Shown: positions 44,692 to 55,323, counted from the first letter of the stretch. The stretch: DNA of 64,000 nt from Flavobacterium pectinovorum (GCF_006438875.1 NZ_RCZH01000005.1:248001-312000), one strand, 5' to 3'. Made by a program: numbers and translations. Notes: generated by a model not told the origin, from the letters alone.

Positions 44692-44822
44692 GATAAATTG
44701 ATTTTTGTATTATAATAGTGGTATAATTATAGTGCAAAGATCAGGTTGTTTTATCGTTATTTTGTTCTGTAAAAGGTTTAAAAGTAATGCTTTAAGGTTT
44801 TTTTTAGAAATTAATAAAAGGC

Positions 44823-44880
44823 AAAAAAAGCTTCTTATACATCAAAATCAAATTATGATTTGAACGATAAGAAGCTTCTC
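44823..44880 (-). terminator. Terminator of the L,D-transpeptidase gene
   Basis: Long hairpin with AAGCTTCTTAT / ATAAGAAGCTT stem and T-run on the minus strand. Confidence 0.8.
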
Positions 44881-44901
44881 TTATTAATATCCCAATTATT
44901 C

Positions 44902-46473
44902 TTATTTATCTGCTACAACATTTTCATTAGTAAGTACTTTGCTTAAATCGTTGTCTCTGTCATAAACATCGGGAAAGAAACTAACTTCTCCGGATTCATT
45001 TACCCATGAAGTAAAATAACAAATATAGATAGGTACTTTGTTTGCCAATTTAAAAGTAGTTTCTTCAGAACCATCCATTGCTTTATTGATTTTGTCTTCT
45101 GTCCATTCCGGATAATCTTTTAACATTGCAATTGCTAATTCTTTAGCTTTATTTACATTCACACAACCGTGGCTAAAAGTTCTTTTTTCAAAATCAAATA
45201 ATGTTTTTGCAGGCGTATCGTGCATATAGATATCATCTGGATTTGGGAAAATAAATTTCACTAAACCTAATGAATTATCTGCGCCCGGTTTTTGTCTCAC
45301 CTGACCATTTACAATCTCCATATTGTGTTCTGCCAAATAGTTTTTGTCAGCGGCAATTTTTGATTTCAATTCATTGTCAACAATACTTTGTGGAACTGTC
45401 CAATAAGGGCTAAAAATAATTTTATCGATATTACCGTTAAAAATTGTTGTTTTGGTCAATGGAGCACCTACAAACACTTTAGAAGTCAATTCGATTTTAC
45501 CATTTTTTACATAAATCAATTCAAATGACGGTACATTAACCAGGATAAATTCTTTGTCTTTAGAAATTTGTGGCAAAATAGCTTTGCAACGTTCCAGATT
45601 AAGCATCAATGTTTTAATTTTTGCATCAATTGGAGTATTCAAATCCTTGATATTATCTTCATTAATGATATAGTTTGGTTTAAGACCGTTTCTCAATTTA
45701 TATTTCATAACGCCATCCATTAATTCCTGATCATAAACATCACTTTTAGAATCATTTTTCAAATCGCCTATTACAAACAATCTGTTTCTAACTTGTGCAA
45801 CTGTAATTGATTTTGCGTCTGGTCTGATATCTTTATAAGGAGTTTCTGTTGTGATAGGTTGCCAGTTGTTGTCTTTTTCTATTTTTTGGTATTTTTTTAA
45901 AGCACCTTGAAGTTTGTCATATTGATCAGATACAGCCGAAGTATTTTTCTCTAATAAAGTAGGTTTGGTCATTAGAGAATCTAATAAAGTTTCATAAGAA
46001 ATTGTTGGTTTTCCTGCAATTGCTTGATTAGCATATATAATGTATGCTGCACTCAACAACATATCAGCATCTGTTTTTGAAAGTTTTTCTTTTGAAGTTG
46101 TGCTAAAAATCGAATTAATTTCTTCTTTATAAGGAAATTCAATTTGTGCAGATTTGTTATCAGTGTTGTTTATTTTTTTGTACAATAGATTTCCAAAGTC
46201 AATTATTTTTCCATTTTTATACCATATAGTTCCATAAGATCTGTTTTTGTATAAAGAGATCACATCATTTTGGTATTTTTTTAAATCAGAGTATCTTCTA
46301 AAAAAATCATTTAATACTTCTGTGTCAACTACATCGTCATTTTTATCCGTAGCATTCATGTAAACGTCAGCAGAAGTTTTTGTTGTATTTACATCATTTT
46401 TCTCAAGGTTATTAAAAGATGAAGTAAAGAAACCTGCGACTAAAATTAGGGTGATTGAATATAATGTTTTCAT
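44902..46473 (-). CDS. L,D-transpeptidase, YcbB-like
   Basis: 523 residues with an N-terminal signal. A scaffold domain (about 60-250) precedes the YkuD catalytic domain (FILVNVPSFELIYVKNGKIE onward). The active site is FSHGCVNVNKAKELA, with Cys at 437 and His at 435. YcbB-type enzymes make 3-3 peptidoglycan crosslinks or attach proteins to the wall. The Bacteroidota type has the substrate-binding lid insert before HGC. Monocistronic with a hairpin terminator. Confidence 0.9.
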   Translation of the reverse strand: MKTLYSITLILVAGFFTSSFNNLEKNDVNTTKTSADVYMNATDKNDDVVDTEVLNDFFRRYSDLKKYQNDVISLYKNRSYGTIWYKNGKIIDFGNLLYKKINNTDNKSAQIEFPYKEEINSIFSTTSKEKLSKTDADMLLSAAYIIYANQAIAGKPTISYETLLDSLMTKPTLLEKNTSAVSDQYDKLQGALKKYQKIEKDNNWQPITTETPYKDIRPDAKSITVAQVRNRLFVIGDLKNDSKSDVYDQELMDGVMKYKLRNGLKPNYIINEDNIKDLNTPIDAKIKTLMLNLERCKAILPQISKDKEFILVNVPSFELIYVKNGKIELTSKVFVGAPLTKTTIFNGNIDKIIFSPYWTVPQSIVDNELKSKIAADKNYLAEHNMEIVNGQVRQKPGADNSLGLVKFIFPNPDDIYMHDTPAKTLFDFEKRTFSHGCVNVNKAKELAIAMLKDYPEWTEDKINKAMDGSEETTFKLANKVPIYICYFTSWVNESGEVSFFPDVYDRDNDLSKVLTNENVVADK

Positions 46474-46767
46474 TTTATTTTAAATTTTTACGTTATTGTT
46501 CGTTAGGAAGTTTTTGGTAAAAATTTGGGGCTTTTCTACACTGCTAAATTAATGTATGATGTTGCTAAACAAGTTGTTATATTTAGTTTTAATGTTGCGA
46601 AATTGCCATGTTTGGATGGCTTATATACACTATATCAGATTAGTAATTAAAATGTTACCCTTCTTGTTGAAAAAAACATTTCTTTTTTTGTTAACATAAA
46701 GCTATTGAAGTGATCAAATATTAAAATAATTTGTAAATTGCTCCCTTAAAATTATCATATTCATAAA
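46474..46767. other. Intergenic region upstream of icmF
   Basis: Divergent promoter region between the transpeptidase and icmF, AT-rich; no gene or repeat seen. Confidence 0.4.
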
Positions 46768-49700
46768 ATGGAACAACAAAAACCATATAATCCTAAAAAT
46801 AAAGTAAGAATTGTAACCGCTGCTTCACTTTTTGACGGACACGATGCTGCCATCAATATTATGCGCCGTATTATCCAGTCAACAGGAGTTGAGGTAATAC
46901 ATCTAGGTCACGATCGCAGTGTCGAAGAAGTAGTGAATACCGCTATTCAGGAAGATGCAAATGCGATTGCAATGACCTCGTATCAAGGTGGACATAATGA
47001 ATACTTTAAATATATGTATGATTTGCTTCATGAAAAAGGAGCGGGGCATATCAAGATTTTTGGTGGCGGAGGCGGAGTAATTCTGCCAAGCGAAATTTCT
47101 GAATTGCATGAATATGGAATAACAAGAATTTATTCTCCGGATGATGGGCGTTCTTTGGGTTTGCAAGGAATGATTAATGATTTGGTAGAACGTTCCGATT
47201 ATCCAATTGGAGATAAACTAAACGGAGAAATCGATCATATCGAAAATAAAATTCCAACGGCAATTGCGCGTTTGATTTCGGCTGCTGAGAATTTCCCTGA
47301 AATTGCAAAACCGGTTTTCGATAAGATACATACTAATAATGCCGATTCTAAAATTCCGGTTCTTGGAATTACAGGAACAGGTGGAGCAGGAAAATCATCT
47401 TTGGTTGACGAATTAGTTCGCCGATTTTTAATTGATTTCCCTGAGAAAACAATCGGATTGATTTCTGTGGATCCTTCGAAACGTAAAACCGGAGGAGCAC
47501 TTTTAGGAGACAGAATCCGAATGAACGCGATTAACAATCCACGTGTTTATATGCGTTCGCTGGCAACACGTCAGTCAAATTTGGCATTATCTAAATATGT
47601 TGCCGAAGCGATTCAGGTTTTAAAAGCCGCAAAATATGATTTGATTATCCTTGAAACTTCAGGAATTGGACAATCAGATACAGAGATTATGGATCACTCA
47701 GATGTATCCTTATATGTAATGACGCCGGAATTTGGTGCAGCAACACAATTAGAGAAAATCGACATGCTTGATTTTGCTGATTTAGTTGCCTTGAATAAAT
47801 TTGACAAAAGAGGTGCTCTTGACGCCATTCGTGACGTTAAGAAACAATACCAGCGCAATCATAATTTATGGGATAAAAACCCTGATAGTATGCCTGTTTT
47901 CGGAACCATTGCTTCGCAGTTTAACGATCCGGGAATGAACACGCTTTATAAAGCGATTATGGATAAAATTGTCGAAAAAACAGCATCAAATCTAGTTTCG
48001 ACTTTTGAAATTACACGCGAAATGAGCGAGAAAATATACGTGATTCCGCCACACAGAACGCGTTATTTGTCTGAAATCGCAGAGAATAACAGATCTTATG
48101 ACGAAATCGCACTTTCGCAACAAAAAGTAGCTCAAAAACTATACGGAATCTTTAAAACCATAGAATCAGTTTCGGGTAAAATTCCGCAAATTAATAAAGC
48201 AGGAATCGACGATTCGACCGTTTTACCAAGCGCAACCGAAGCACATGATGAAAATCGTATTTTCTTAAATCTTTTACTAAATCAGTTTGATAAGGTAAAA
48301 ATGGACTTAGATCCGTACAATTGGGAAATAATCCTGAATTGGGATGAGAAAGTAAACAAATACAAAAATCCGGTTTACTCGTTTAAAGTTCGTGATAAAG
48401 AAATCAAGATCGCAACACATACAGAGAGTTTATCGCACCTTCAAATTCCAAAAATTGCTTTGCCTAAATACCAAGCTTGGGGCGATATTTTACGTTGGAA
48501 TTTACAGGAAAATGTTCCTGGAGAATTTCCGTTTGCTTCAGGATTATATCCGTTTAAGCGTGAAGGCGAAGATCCGTCAAGAATGTTTGCCGGAGAAGGC
48601 GGACCGGAAAGAACCAACAAACGTTTCCATTATGTGAGCGCAGGATTGCCGGCAAAACGACTTTCGACTGCTTTTGATAGTGTGACTTTATACGGAAACG
48701 ATCCGGATATTCGTCCTGATATTTACGGAAAAATCGGGAACGCAGGAGTTTCAATTTGTTGTTTGGATGATGCTAAAAAATTGTATTCAGGTTTCGATTT
48801 AGTTCATGCCTTAACATCTGTAAGTATGACCATTAATGGACCAGCGCCAATGTTGTTAGGTTTTTTTATGAATGCGGCGATCGATCAGCAATGTGAGTAT
48901 TATATTAAGGAGAATGATTTAGATAAAGAAGTTGAAGCTAAAATCAACAAAATATACAAAGAAAAAGGAACAGAAAGACCGAAATACCAAGGCAATTTAC
49001 CGGAAGGAAACAACGGTTTAGGTTTAATGCTTTTGGGTGTTACGGGAGATCAGGTTTTACCTCAGGAAGTTTATAATGAAATAAAAGCCAAAACATTATC
49101 ACAAGTTCGTGGAACGGTTCAGGCCGATATTTTAAAAGAGGATCAGGCGCAAAACACTTGTATTTTCTCTACGGAATTTGCTTTGAGATTAATGGGAGAC
49201 GTTCAGGAATATTTTATTACCAAAAACGTTCGTAATTTCTACTCGGTTTCGATTTCAGGATATCATATTGCAGAGGCTGGAGCGAACCCAATTACGCAAT
49301 TGGCATTTACGCTTTCTAATGGTTTCACTTACGTGGAATATTACTTAAGCCGCGGAATGAGCATCAACGATTTTGGACCAAATTTATCGTTCTTCTTCTC
49401 CAACGGAGTAGATCCCGAATATTCGGTTATTGGTCGTGTGGCACGTAAAATTTGGGCAAAAGCCATGAAAAACAAATACGGAGCAAACGAAAGAGCGCAA
49501 ATGCTTAAATATCATATTCAAACTTCAGGACGTTCGTTACACGCACAGGAAATTGATTTTAATGATATCAGAACCACTTTGCAGGCTTTGTACGCAATTT
49601 ATGATAACTGTAATTCATTGCACACAAATGCATACGATGAAGCCATTACAACACCAACCGAAGAATCTGTACGTCGAGCAATGGCGATTCAGTTGATTAT

Positions 49701-50208
49701 TAATAAAGAATTAGGTCTGGCGAAAAACGAAAACCCAATTCAGGGATCTTTCATAATCGAAGAATTAACCGATTTAGTTGAAGCAGCCGTTCTTCAAGAA
49801 TTTGACCGAATCACAGAACGTGGCGGAGTTCTTGGTGCAATGGAAACAATGTACCAGCGTTCTAAAATTCAGGAAGAAAGTTTGTATTATGAAACTTTAA
49901 AACACAACGGAGATTTCCCAATTGTGGGTGTAAACACATTCCTGAGTTCAAAAGGTTCTCCAACGGTAATTCCGGCAGAAGTAATTCGCGCCACCGAAGA
50001 AGAAAAACAATATCAGATTACCATGCTGGATAATTTACACCAGTTTCATGAAGCAAAAGTAAACGAGCATTTAAACAAACTACAAGAAGCCGCGATTAAA
50101 AACGAAAACTTATTCGACCATTTAATGGAAGCTACAAAGGTTTGTTCGCTTGGTCAGATAACTTCGGCATTGTTTGAAGTTGGCGGGCAGTATAGAAGGA
50201 ATATGTAG
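46768..50208 (+). CDS. icmF: Fused isobutyryl-CoA mutase (IcmF)
   Basis: 1146 residues. An N-terminal B12-binding domain ([16 protein letters not shown]; IcmF-type DxHxxG/A) comes first, then the MeaB-like G-protein domain with P-loop GTGGAGKSS near residue 208, then the mutase large-subunit barrel ([20 protein letters not shown] region to GGQYRRNM). Interconverts isobutyryl-CoA and n-butyryl-CoA with adenosylcobalamin; the GTPase part gates cofactor loading. Typical full-length fused form. A copy of its last 126 bp lies at 51983-52108. Confidence 0.94.
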   Translation: MEQQKPYNPKNKVRIVTAASLFDGHDAAINIMRRIIQSTGVEVIHLGHDRSVEEVVNTAIQEDANAIAMTSYQGGHNEYFKYMYDLLHEKGAGHIKIFGGGGGVILPSEISELHEYGITRIYSPDDGRSLGLQGMINDLVERSDYPIGDKLNGEIDHIENKIPTAIARLISAAENFPEIAKPVFDKIHTNNADSKIPVLGITGTGGAGKSSLVDELVRRFLIDFPEKTIGLISVDPSKRKTGGALLGDRIRMNAINNPRVYMRSLATRQSNLALSKYVAEAIQVLKAAKYDLIILETSGIGQSDTEIMDHSDVSLYVMTPEFGAATQLEKIDMLDFADLVALNKFDKRGALDAIRDVKKQYQRNHNLWDKNPDSMPVFGTIASQFNDPGMNTLYKAIMDKIVEKTASNLVSTFEITREMSEKIYVIPPHRTRYLSEIAENNRSYDEIALSQQKVAQKLYGIFKTIESVSGKIPQINKAGIDDSTVLPSATEAHDENRIFLNLLLNQFDKVKMDLDPYNWEIILNWDEKVNKYKNPVYSFKVRDKEIKIATHTESLSHLQIPKIALPKYQAWGDILRWNLQENVPGEFPFASGLYPFKREGEDPSRMFAGEGGPERTNKRFHYVSAGLPAKRLSTAFDSVTLYGNDPDIRPDIYGKIGNAGVSICCLDDAKKLYSGFDLVHALTSVSMTINGPAPMLLGFFMNAAIDQQCEYYIKENDLDKEVEAKINKIYKEKGTERPKYQGNLPEGNNGLGLMLLGVTGDQVLPQEVYNEIKAKTLSQVRGTVQADILKEDQAQNTCIFSTEFALRLMGDVQEYFITKNVRNFYSVSISGYHIAEAGANPITQLAFTLSNGFTYVEYYLSRGMSINDFGPNLSFFFSNGVDPEYSVIGRVARKIWAKAMKNKYGANERAQMLKYHIQTSGRSLHAQEIDFNDIRTTLQALYAIYDNCNSLHTNAYDEAITTPTEESVRRAMAIQLIINKELGLAKNENPIQGSFIIEELTDLVEAAVLQEFDRITERGGVLGAMETMYQRSKIQEESLYYETLKHNGDFPIVGVNTFLSSKGSPTVIPAEVIRATEEEKQYQITMLDNLHQFHEAKVNEHLNKLQEAAIKNENLFDHLMEATKVCSLGQITSALFEVGGQYRRNM

Positions 50209-50232
50209 ATTTTTTAATTTTTTTTAAAGTAT

Positions 50233-50275
50233 AAAGCGCATTTGATTAAAGAAATTTAATTAAATGCGTTTTTTG
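50233..50275 (+). terminator. Terminator of icmF
   Basis: Stem AAAGCGCATTTGATTAAA / TTTAATTAAATGCGTTTT with T-run. Confidence 0.85.
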
Positions 50276-50320
50276 TTTGAGTGATTTTTGTAAATAAATA
50301 AAATTTGCGTAAATCATTTA

Positions 50321-50328
50321 TATATTTG
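50321..50328 (+). promoter_or_regulatory. -7 box (TATATTTG) of the first T9SS gene
   Basis: TAnnTTTG match 65 bp before the ATG at 50393; the second gene has the same box at 52236. Confidence 0.5.
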
Positions 50329-50392
50329 TGATAATATGTGAAAAAACAGTGATATGTTTTTTTGTGCAAACTAACTAAAAACCACAGAGTGA

Positions 50393-51964
50393 ATGAAAAC
50401 AAAACTACTTTTATTTCTTTTAGCCTTCGTAATTGTAAACGTTAATGCCCAACAGGTAATATATAATACATCTGGTAATCCCTCAAGTTTCATTAAATTT
50501 AATGATAAGATTTTTTTCGAAGCGTATAATCAAGATTCTGGGAGTGAAATATGGCAAAGTGATGGAACATCTTCTAATACGTCAATTTTAAAAGACATAT
50601 ATCCGGGAAGTGAAAGTGGTTCCCAGAATTTTTTAAAAACGACTTCTACAATTTTAAAAGATAAATTATATTTCATTGCAAAAGACGAAAATTCACTTGG
50701 TGAAATATGGAAAACCGACGGAACAGCAAACGGAACTACTAAAGTGACAAATTTTCTTAACGGCAGAGTTTGGAGACTAACAGCAGCGGGAGATTACATC
50801 TATTTTTTAATTACCCAGGATAATAATACGTTACAGGTTTGGAAAACTGACGGAACTGAAGGCGGGACAGTACTTGTTAAGGATAATTTATCGATATGGA
50901 ATGGACCAACTTTTCAAGGAAAATGTAATGATATCTTTATATTTACATTTCAACCTTATGGAACTAATAATACTAAGGTTTGGAGAAGTAGTGGCACTGC
51001 AGATGGTACATATCCTATTACTGAGGAACTCGATGGCAATGGATCAGGAGTAGGAGGTACATCGGCCTTATCACAATATATAGAATTTAATAATAAACTA
51101 TATTTTGTTAGTAGATTATATTTACATGAAACAGATGGAACTTCTCAAAGTATTATTGGAAATGTACAAAGTAATATGACAACATATAGTGATGCAATTG
51201 TAGCAAATGACAATTTATATTTTATGTTTTTTTCTGAAGATAATAATTCATTGTCAGTATGGAAATTTGATAAAAAAGACAGGAGTATAGGTCAGATATA
51301 CACAAATTATGGGTCTAATTATTTTTCACCATCTAATTTTGCAAAAACAAACGATGCCTTACTTTTTTCGGGATCAAATCCAACTGGAGGAACCTCATTA
51401 ATATCTTTAGATCTTGCTACCAATGAAGCGTCATACTTAAAAGAATTGTCAGATAATAAGACTGAAAAACCTTTTTTATTCACAGAAAATTTAGACAGAA
51501 ACACGATTTCTTTGATAAACAATGATCAATACTTTATCACATCTGCCATTGATAAAAATTATGCCAGAAAAGGATGGATTACAAATATTACAGCCAAAAC
51601 GACAGAAAATATAGCAGACTTAAATGATGTGTGGGGTTCAATTAGTCATGGGGATTATTTGTATTATATCAAGGATAGTAAATTTATGAAATATGCAAAG
51701 AATTTAGGAACAGGATCAATCATAGATTATAAGCGATCTTTAGTACTTTATCCAAATCCCTCTTCTAACTTTATTCAAATTGAAGCAAATGATATTGATT
51801 TAATTGAAAGTATAAATGTTTTTGATTTAAGTGGCAAAGAAGTAATAAATAGATCTGATTATAGCAATGGCAAGATTGATATTTCTAAATTAAGTCAAGG
51901 AACATACATTTTTAGAATTAAACTAAATGGAGCTTTTATTGAAAAGAAAATAATTAAGAGATAA
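50393..51964 (+). CDS. T9SS-exported beta-propeller-like protein, copy 1
   Basis: 523 residues. Signal peptide (ending NVNAQQ), then repeats of the type E.WQSDGTSSNT..LKDIYPGS and IWKTDGTANGTTKV (ELWvTDGT units of predicted propellers), then a type A T9SS C-terminal domain of about 75 residues (LYPNPSSNFIQIEANDI, INVFDLSGKEVINRSD, LSQGTYIFRIKLNGAFIEKK). Exported to the surface by type IX secretion. About 60 percent identical by eye to the next gene; the pair arose by tandem duplication or allele insertion. Confidence 0.88.
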   Translation: MKTKLLLFLLAFVIVNVNAQQVIYNTSGNPSSFIKFNDKIFFEAYNQDSGSEIWQSDGTSSNTSILKDIYPGSESGSQNFLKTTSTILKDKLYFIAKDENSLGEIWKTDGTANGTTKVTNFLNGRVWRLTAAGDYIYFLITQDNNTLQVWKTDGTEGGTVLVKDNLSIWNGPTFQGKCNDIFIFTFQPYGTNNTKVWRSSGTADGTYPITEELDGNGSGVGGTSALSQYIEFNNKLYFVSRLYLHETDGTSQSIIGNVQSNMTTYSDAIVANDNLYFMFFSEDNNSLSVWKFDKKDRSIGQIYTNYGSNYFSPSNFAKTNDALLFSGSNPTGGTSLISLDLATNEASYLKELSDNKTEKPFLFTENLDRNTISLINNDQYFITSAIDKNYARKGWITNITAKTTENIADLNDVWGSISHGDYLYYIKDSKFMKYAKNLGTGSIIDYKRSLVLYPNPSSNFIQIEANDIDLIESINVFDLSGKEVINRSDYSNGKIDISKLSQGTYIFRIKLNGAFIEKKIIKR

Positions 51965-51982
51965 ATAGCATAGAATGAATTT

Positions 51983-52108
51983 CAAGAAGCCGCCATTAAA
52001 AACGAAAACTTATTCGACTATTTAATGGAAGCTACAAAGGTTTGTTCGCTTGGTCAGATAACTTCGGCTTTGTTTGAAGTTGGCGGACAGTATAGAACGA
52101 ATATGTAG
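51983..52108 (+). pseudogene. Stranded copy of the icmF 3' end
   Basis: 126 bp matching icmF 50083-50208 with five differences, three of them synonymous, and ending in the same TAG. Two changes alter residues (His to Tyr, Arg to Thr). There is no start codon, so it is a relic. It sits exactly between the two T9SS genes, 1900 bp from the original. Confidence 0.92.
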
Positions 52109-52235
52109 AATTTATTATTTTATACATTTAGGAAAACCTCTCAGAAATGGGAGGTTTTTTTGTTTGTTAAATTTTTGGTTTGGATTAAATTTTTCTGTTT
52201 ACGGGTTTCCTCAATTTTATAGGAATATGTTTTTA

Positions 52236-52243
52236 TATATTTG
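52236..52243 (+). promoter_or_regulatory. -7 box (TATATTTG) of the second T9SS gene
   Basis: TAnnTTTG match 51 bp before the ATG at 52294. Confidence 0.5.
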
Positions 52244-52293
52244 TTTTGTAACTCTAACGTTTTTTATAATAATTAACTTATCTCAAATACTGA

Positions 52294-53868
52294 ATGAAAA
52301 CAAAATTACTTTTAATTTTTCTAGTCTTTGTAACTATACAGATGAATGCTCAACAGAAAATCTATGATTTTAAAAGCACTCCTTCGATTTTTAAAACATT
52401 TAATGATAAAATTATATTTTATGGAAATCAAGAAGATACTGGTCGGGAATTATGGCAAAGCGATGGAACTTCCTCAAATACAACATTATTAAAAGATATA
52501 TATCCTGGTACAGAGCCGTCAGTAAAATCAGGTTCTGCAATTCTAAATGGTAAGTTTTACTTTATGGCAAGAGATGAAAGTTCTGAAGGCGAAATATGGC
52601 AAACAGATGGAACTGAATCTGGCACTACAAAAGTGACAAATTTTATTAATGGAAAAACTTATAAGCTTACGGTTGTGGGTAATTATATATTTTTCTTAGT
52701 CGGATTAGATTCTAATCATCTACAAGTCTGGAAGACGGATGGAACAACTGGAGGAACAGTATTGATAAAGGATATTTTAAATATTTGGAATAATTCTACT
52801 TTCGAAGGAAAATGTAATGATACTTTTATATTTACAATTCAGCCAGCTTCAACCATGAACTCAAGGGTATGGCGAAGCGATGGAACATCGGATGGAACTT
52901 TTCCTATAACTTCGGAAATGGATGGAAATGGATCTGACCCTGGTGGTACTACAGGTCTAACACAGTATATAGTACATAATAATAAATTATATTTTGTTAA
53001 CAGATATTCTTTATATGAAACAGACGGAACTCTTCAAAATACTAAAACTATTGGGAATGTCTGGAATGGACAAAATAATGTTGCACAATACAGTGATGTC
53101 ATTGAAGCAAATAATAGTCTATATTTTATGTTTTATTCATCTGATATATACAAGTTATCAATTTTCAAGTTTGATGATGTTACTAAAAATGTAAGTGAAG
53201 TTTACACTAATACTAGTAATAGATATTTTTCTCCGTCTAATTTTTCGAAAACAGATAGTTCATTACTTTTCTGTGCATCAAATGCAACAGGAGGCACATC
53301 GCTACTATCGTTAAGTATTAATGATTATTCTGTAACAGATTTGAAAGAATTAGCAAAGAATGATGTGCAAAGGCCTGATTTCTTTTTTGTCCAATCTTAT
53401 GATGTAGCCACAATCTATAAAATTAAGCAGGATGAGTATTTTATTACGTCAGGTGTTGATGAAAAAAATTTAAGAAAAGGATGGATTGTTAATAATAATT
53501 TTCAGGCAATTGAAAATATTAGTGCACTTGACAATATAGTACAGGCTATTGTTTATAAAGACAATTTATATTATGGAAAGGATAAAAAATTCTGGAAGTA
53601 TGCAAATAATTTGGGTGTTGGATCACTAGGAGCTAAGTCGACTGTAGCATTTTATCCAAATCCTTCAACTAATTTTATAAACATACAGACCGAAAATGAT
53701 AACCAAATTGATGATATCCAAATTTTTGATTTGAATGGCCAATCGTTAACCAGTGAATCTGATTTTAGTAATAATAAAATTGATGTTTCTAAGCTAAATC
53801 AAGGAACATATATTCTTCAAGCTAAGATTAATGGTGCAATAATTTCTAAAAAAATAATAAAAAAATAA
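52294..53868 (+). CDS. T9SS-exported beta-propeller-like protein, copy 2
   Basis: 524 residues, same architecture as 50393-51964: signal peptide ending QMNAQQ, ELWQSDGTSSNTTLLKDIYP and IWQTDGTESGTTKVTNF repeats, C-terminal T9SS domain (FYPNPSTNFINIQTEND, IQIFDLNGQSLTSESD). Divergence from copy 1 is spread over the whole protein and much greater than in the flanking icmF relic. Followed by a terminator. A surface protein under fast change is one explanation. Confidence 0.88.
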   Translation: MKTKLLLIFLVFVTIQMNAQQKIYDFKSTPSIFKTFNDKIIFYGNQEDTGRELWQSDGTSSNTTLLKDIYPGTEPSVKSGSAILNGKFYFMARDESSEGEIWQTDGTESGTTKVTNFINGKTYKLTVVGNYIFFLVGLDSNHLQVWKTDGTTGGTVLIKDILNIWNNSTFEGKCNDTFIFTIQPASTMNSRVWRSDGTSDGTFPITSEMDGNGSDPGGTTGLTQYIVHNNKLYFVNRYSLYETDGTLQNTKTIGNVWNGQNNVAQYSDVIEANNSLYFMFYSSDIYKLSIFKFDDVTKNVSEVYTNTSNRYFSPSNFSKTDSSLLFCASNATGGTSLLSLSINDYSVTDLKELAKNDVQRPDFFFVQSYDVATIYKIKQDEYFITSGVDEKNLRKGWIVNNNFQAIENISALDNIVQAIVYKDNLYYGKDKKFWKYANNLGVGSLGAKSTVAFYPNPSTNFINIQTENDNQIDDIQIFDLNGQSLTSESDFSNNKIDVSKLNQGTYILQAKINGAIISKKIIKK

Positions 53869-53882
53869 AGGACAGTAGACAA

Positions 53883-53915
53883 AGAAAAGCATCAACCACG
53901 GTTGGTGCTTTTCTG
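53883..53915 (+). terminator. Terminator of the second T9SS gene
   Basis: Stem AGAAAAGCATCAACC / GGTTGGTGCTTTTCT. Its right arm begins the direct repeat that bounds the island. Confidence 0.8.
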
Positions 53916-54028
53916 TTTTAATGCAAATGTTTAGAAGTATTTTTTATTGTATATTTAAAATCAAATTTTGAAATTATTATGAATATTGTACTAGAAAATA
54001 AGGGAATTAAAACAGATTCTTTTTATGT
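53906..54028 (+). repeat. Left direct repeat of the 54-60 kb island
   Basis: About 123 bp, aligned without gaps to 59751-59873 at a constant offset of 5845, about 14 mismatches. It contains the terminator arm, the promoter region and the first 17 codons of the gene at 59824. Confidence 0.85.
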
Positions 54029-54041
54029 TGTCACGGTTTGA
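53979..54041 (+). pseudogene. Truncated 5' copy of the gene at 59824
   Basis: MNIVLENKGIKTDSFYV then VTV and a stop. The first 17 residues match the protein at 59824 with one change; the frame then runs into GTCACGGTTTG repeat DNA. A broken remnant left by insertion of the island. Confidence 0.85.
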
Positions 54042-54138
54042 AAAAAGATGAAAGTTGTTTGTTTTGTTTATGTTTTGAGTACAATTTTTAGTCAGCTTGA
54101 TAATTTATAATCAAACCGTGACTAATTGTCACGGTTTG
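54030..54138. repeat. GTCACGGTTTG inverted/direct repeats at the island left end
   Basis: GTCACGGTTTGA at 54030-54041, its exact inverse TCAAACCGTGAC at 54111-54122, and GTCACGGTTTG again at 54128-54138. The first two could be ends of an 93-bp inverted-repeat element; the last two form a hairpin that may terminate the GNAT operon. Confidence 0.75.
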
Positions 54139-54166
54139 TAATATATAAAATGTCTAGTAATAAAAT

Positions 54167-54739
54167 CTAACTTGAAACTTCATTTAACGTATTCATTAGA
54201 GGTCGAAGGTCATAGTACATTTGTCTTGTATCTTCTCCAATATCATTTTCAGAGAGAAATTTAAAACCTAATGTTTCATAAAAGCCAAGTGATTTTTCGT
54301 AGGCATCCACAGTTAATAATTGACATGCACATTTGCTATTTTGCTCTAAGGCTAAATCAATAACAAAATTTACAAGAGCTTTGCCAATTCCTTTTCTTTC
54401 TTTTTTTGTAATCTCACAAACGGCTAATCTGCCTATTTTTATAGCTGGAAATTGTCTCAAATGTCGTTTAGGATGACTAATGATTTCTTTTATCCATCGC
54501 TTAAAAGCATTCTTGGATGCAAAATGATTTTCCTGAACAGCCAAAGCATCATTATATATGCTTAAATATGCAATAGTTTTATTTTCGTTTTCAAGTAAAT
54601 AAGTAGTAGCAAGTAAATCTTTTTTATATGAAATTGCTTTATCGTTAAGAAAACTATTCAAATCAATATCACCGCACTCAAAAGGTTTAATATTTGTTGT
54701 GGGGTTTAATTCGAAAAATGAAAATCCTGTAAAAGGCAT
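54167..54739 (-). CDS. GNAT acetyltransferase, toxin-like
   Basis: 190 residues, GNAT fold: IKIGRLAVCEITKKERKGIG carries the acetyl-CoA loop (R.GIG), then LVNFVIDLALEQNSKCACQL and DAYEKSLGFYETLGFKFLSE. The early part FECGDIDLNSFLNDKAISYK is the start shared with TacT/AtaT-type toxins, which acetylate aminoacyl-tRNA. It overlaps the stop of a 53-residue gene as TAATG, the classic arrangement with an antitoxin, although that partner is not a ribbon-helix-helix protein. Confidence 0.75.
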   Translation of the reverse strand: MPFTGFSFFELNPTTNIKPFECGDIDLNSFLNDKAISYKKDLLATTYLLENENKTIAYLSIYNDALAVQENHFASKNAFKRWIKEIISHPKRHLRQFPAIKIGRLAVCEITKKERKGIGKALVNFVIDLALEQNSKCACQLLTVDAYEKSLGFYETLGFKFLSENDIGEDTRQMYYDLRPLMNTLNEVSS

Positions 54740-54900
54740 TAATTAGTTTTTAGAATTTCTTTTAGCTTATTTGCATCGGTTTGAATTGCTGCTAAAGAAT
54801 CCATACTAACTTTTTTATCTTTATTTAAATCGATAGTTTTATAAAAGTCAACAGCTTCTTTACCTTTTAAAACAGGAGTATTTTTAATAGGCTTTGCCAT
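54739..54900 (-). CDS. 53-residue partner of the GNAT protein
   Basis: Read on the minus strand: MAKPIKNTPVLKGKEAVDFY, then KTIDLNKDKKVSMDSLAAIQ and TDANKLKEILKTN. Its TAA shares one base with the GNAT ATG, so translation is coupled. Such small proteins starting KPI..TPVL.G.dA are common upstream of GNAT genes in Bacteroidota and act, by position, as antitoxins. Too short for default gene finders. Confidence 0.7.
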   Translation of the reverse strand: MAKPIKNTPVLKGKEAVDFYKTIDLNKDKKVSMDSLAAIQTDANKLKEILKTN

Positions 54901-55185
54901 AAGTTCGTTTCTTTAATTTAATGAAGTTATTAAAAAAGCTTTTTCTAAAAGAAGTCTTTTATTTTTTCAAAAGTACGAACAAAAATTAGATCAGCATCTT
55001 TTTTATATTAAAAAGTAAAAATATTCTTATATATATTAAAATCAAGTTATGATGAATTTGAATAGAGATACGAGGTTTTCCCAAGAATGTCCGCTCGTGA
55101 ACCAAAGTTTATATAACACAATTATAATTAAGTTGATGCGCATTAGCAGGATACTCACGCCAGCAGAATAATAAAATCCCATCCT

Positions 55186-55292
55186 GTTTGTCAATTTCGA
55201 CGGAGGAGAAATCTTCGTAAGTAACTCCGCAACAAAAGTTCAATCTTTGTCAAGCTTCTCGTGAAGATTTCTCCTTCGTCGAAATGACAATA
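55186..55292. repeat. Dispersed repeat R3
   Basis: TTTCGACGGAGGAGAAATCT ... GATTTCTCCTTCGTCGAAAT: a long inverted repeat ending in AATGACAA. A decayed copy is at 6190-6312. Confidence 0.75.
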
Positions 55293-55323
55293 TTGTGATT
55301 ATTTTAATAAAATTTTATAAAAG

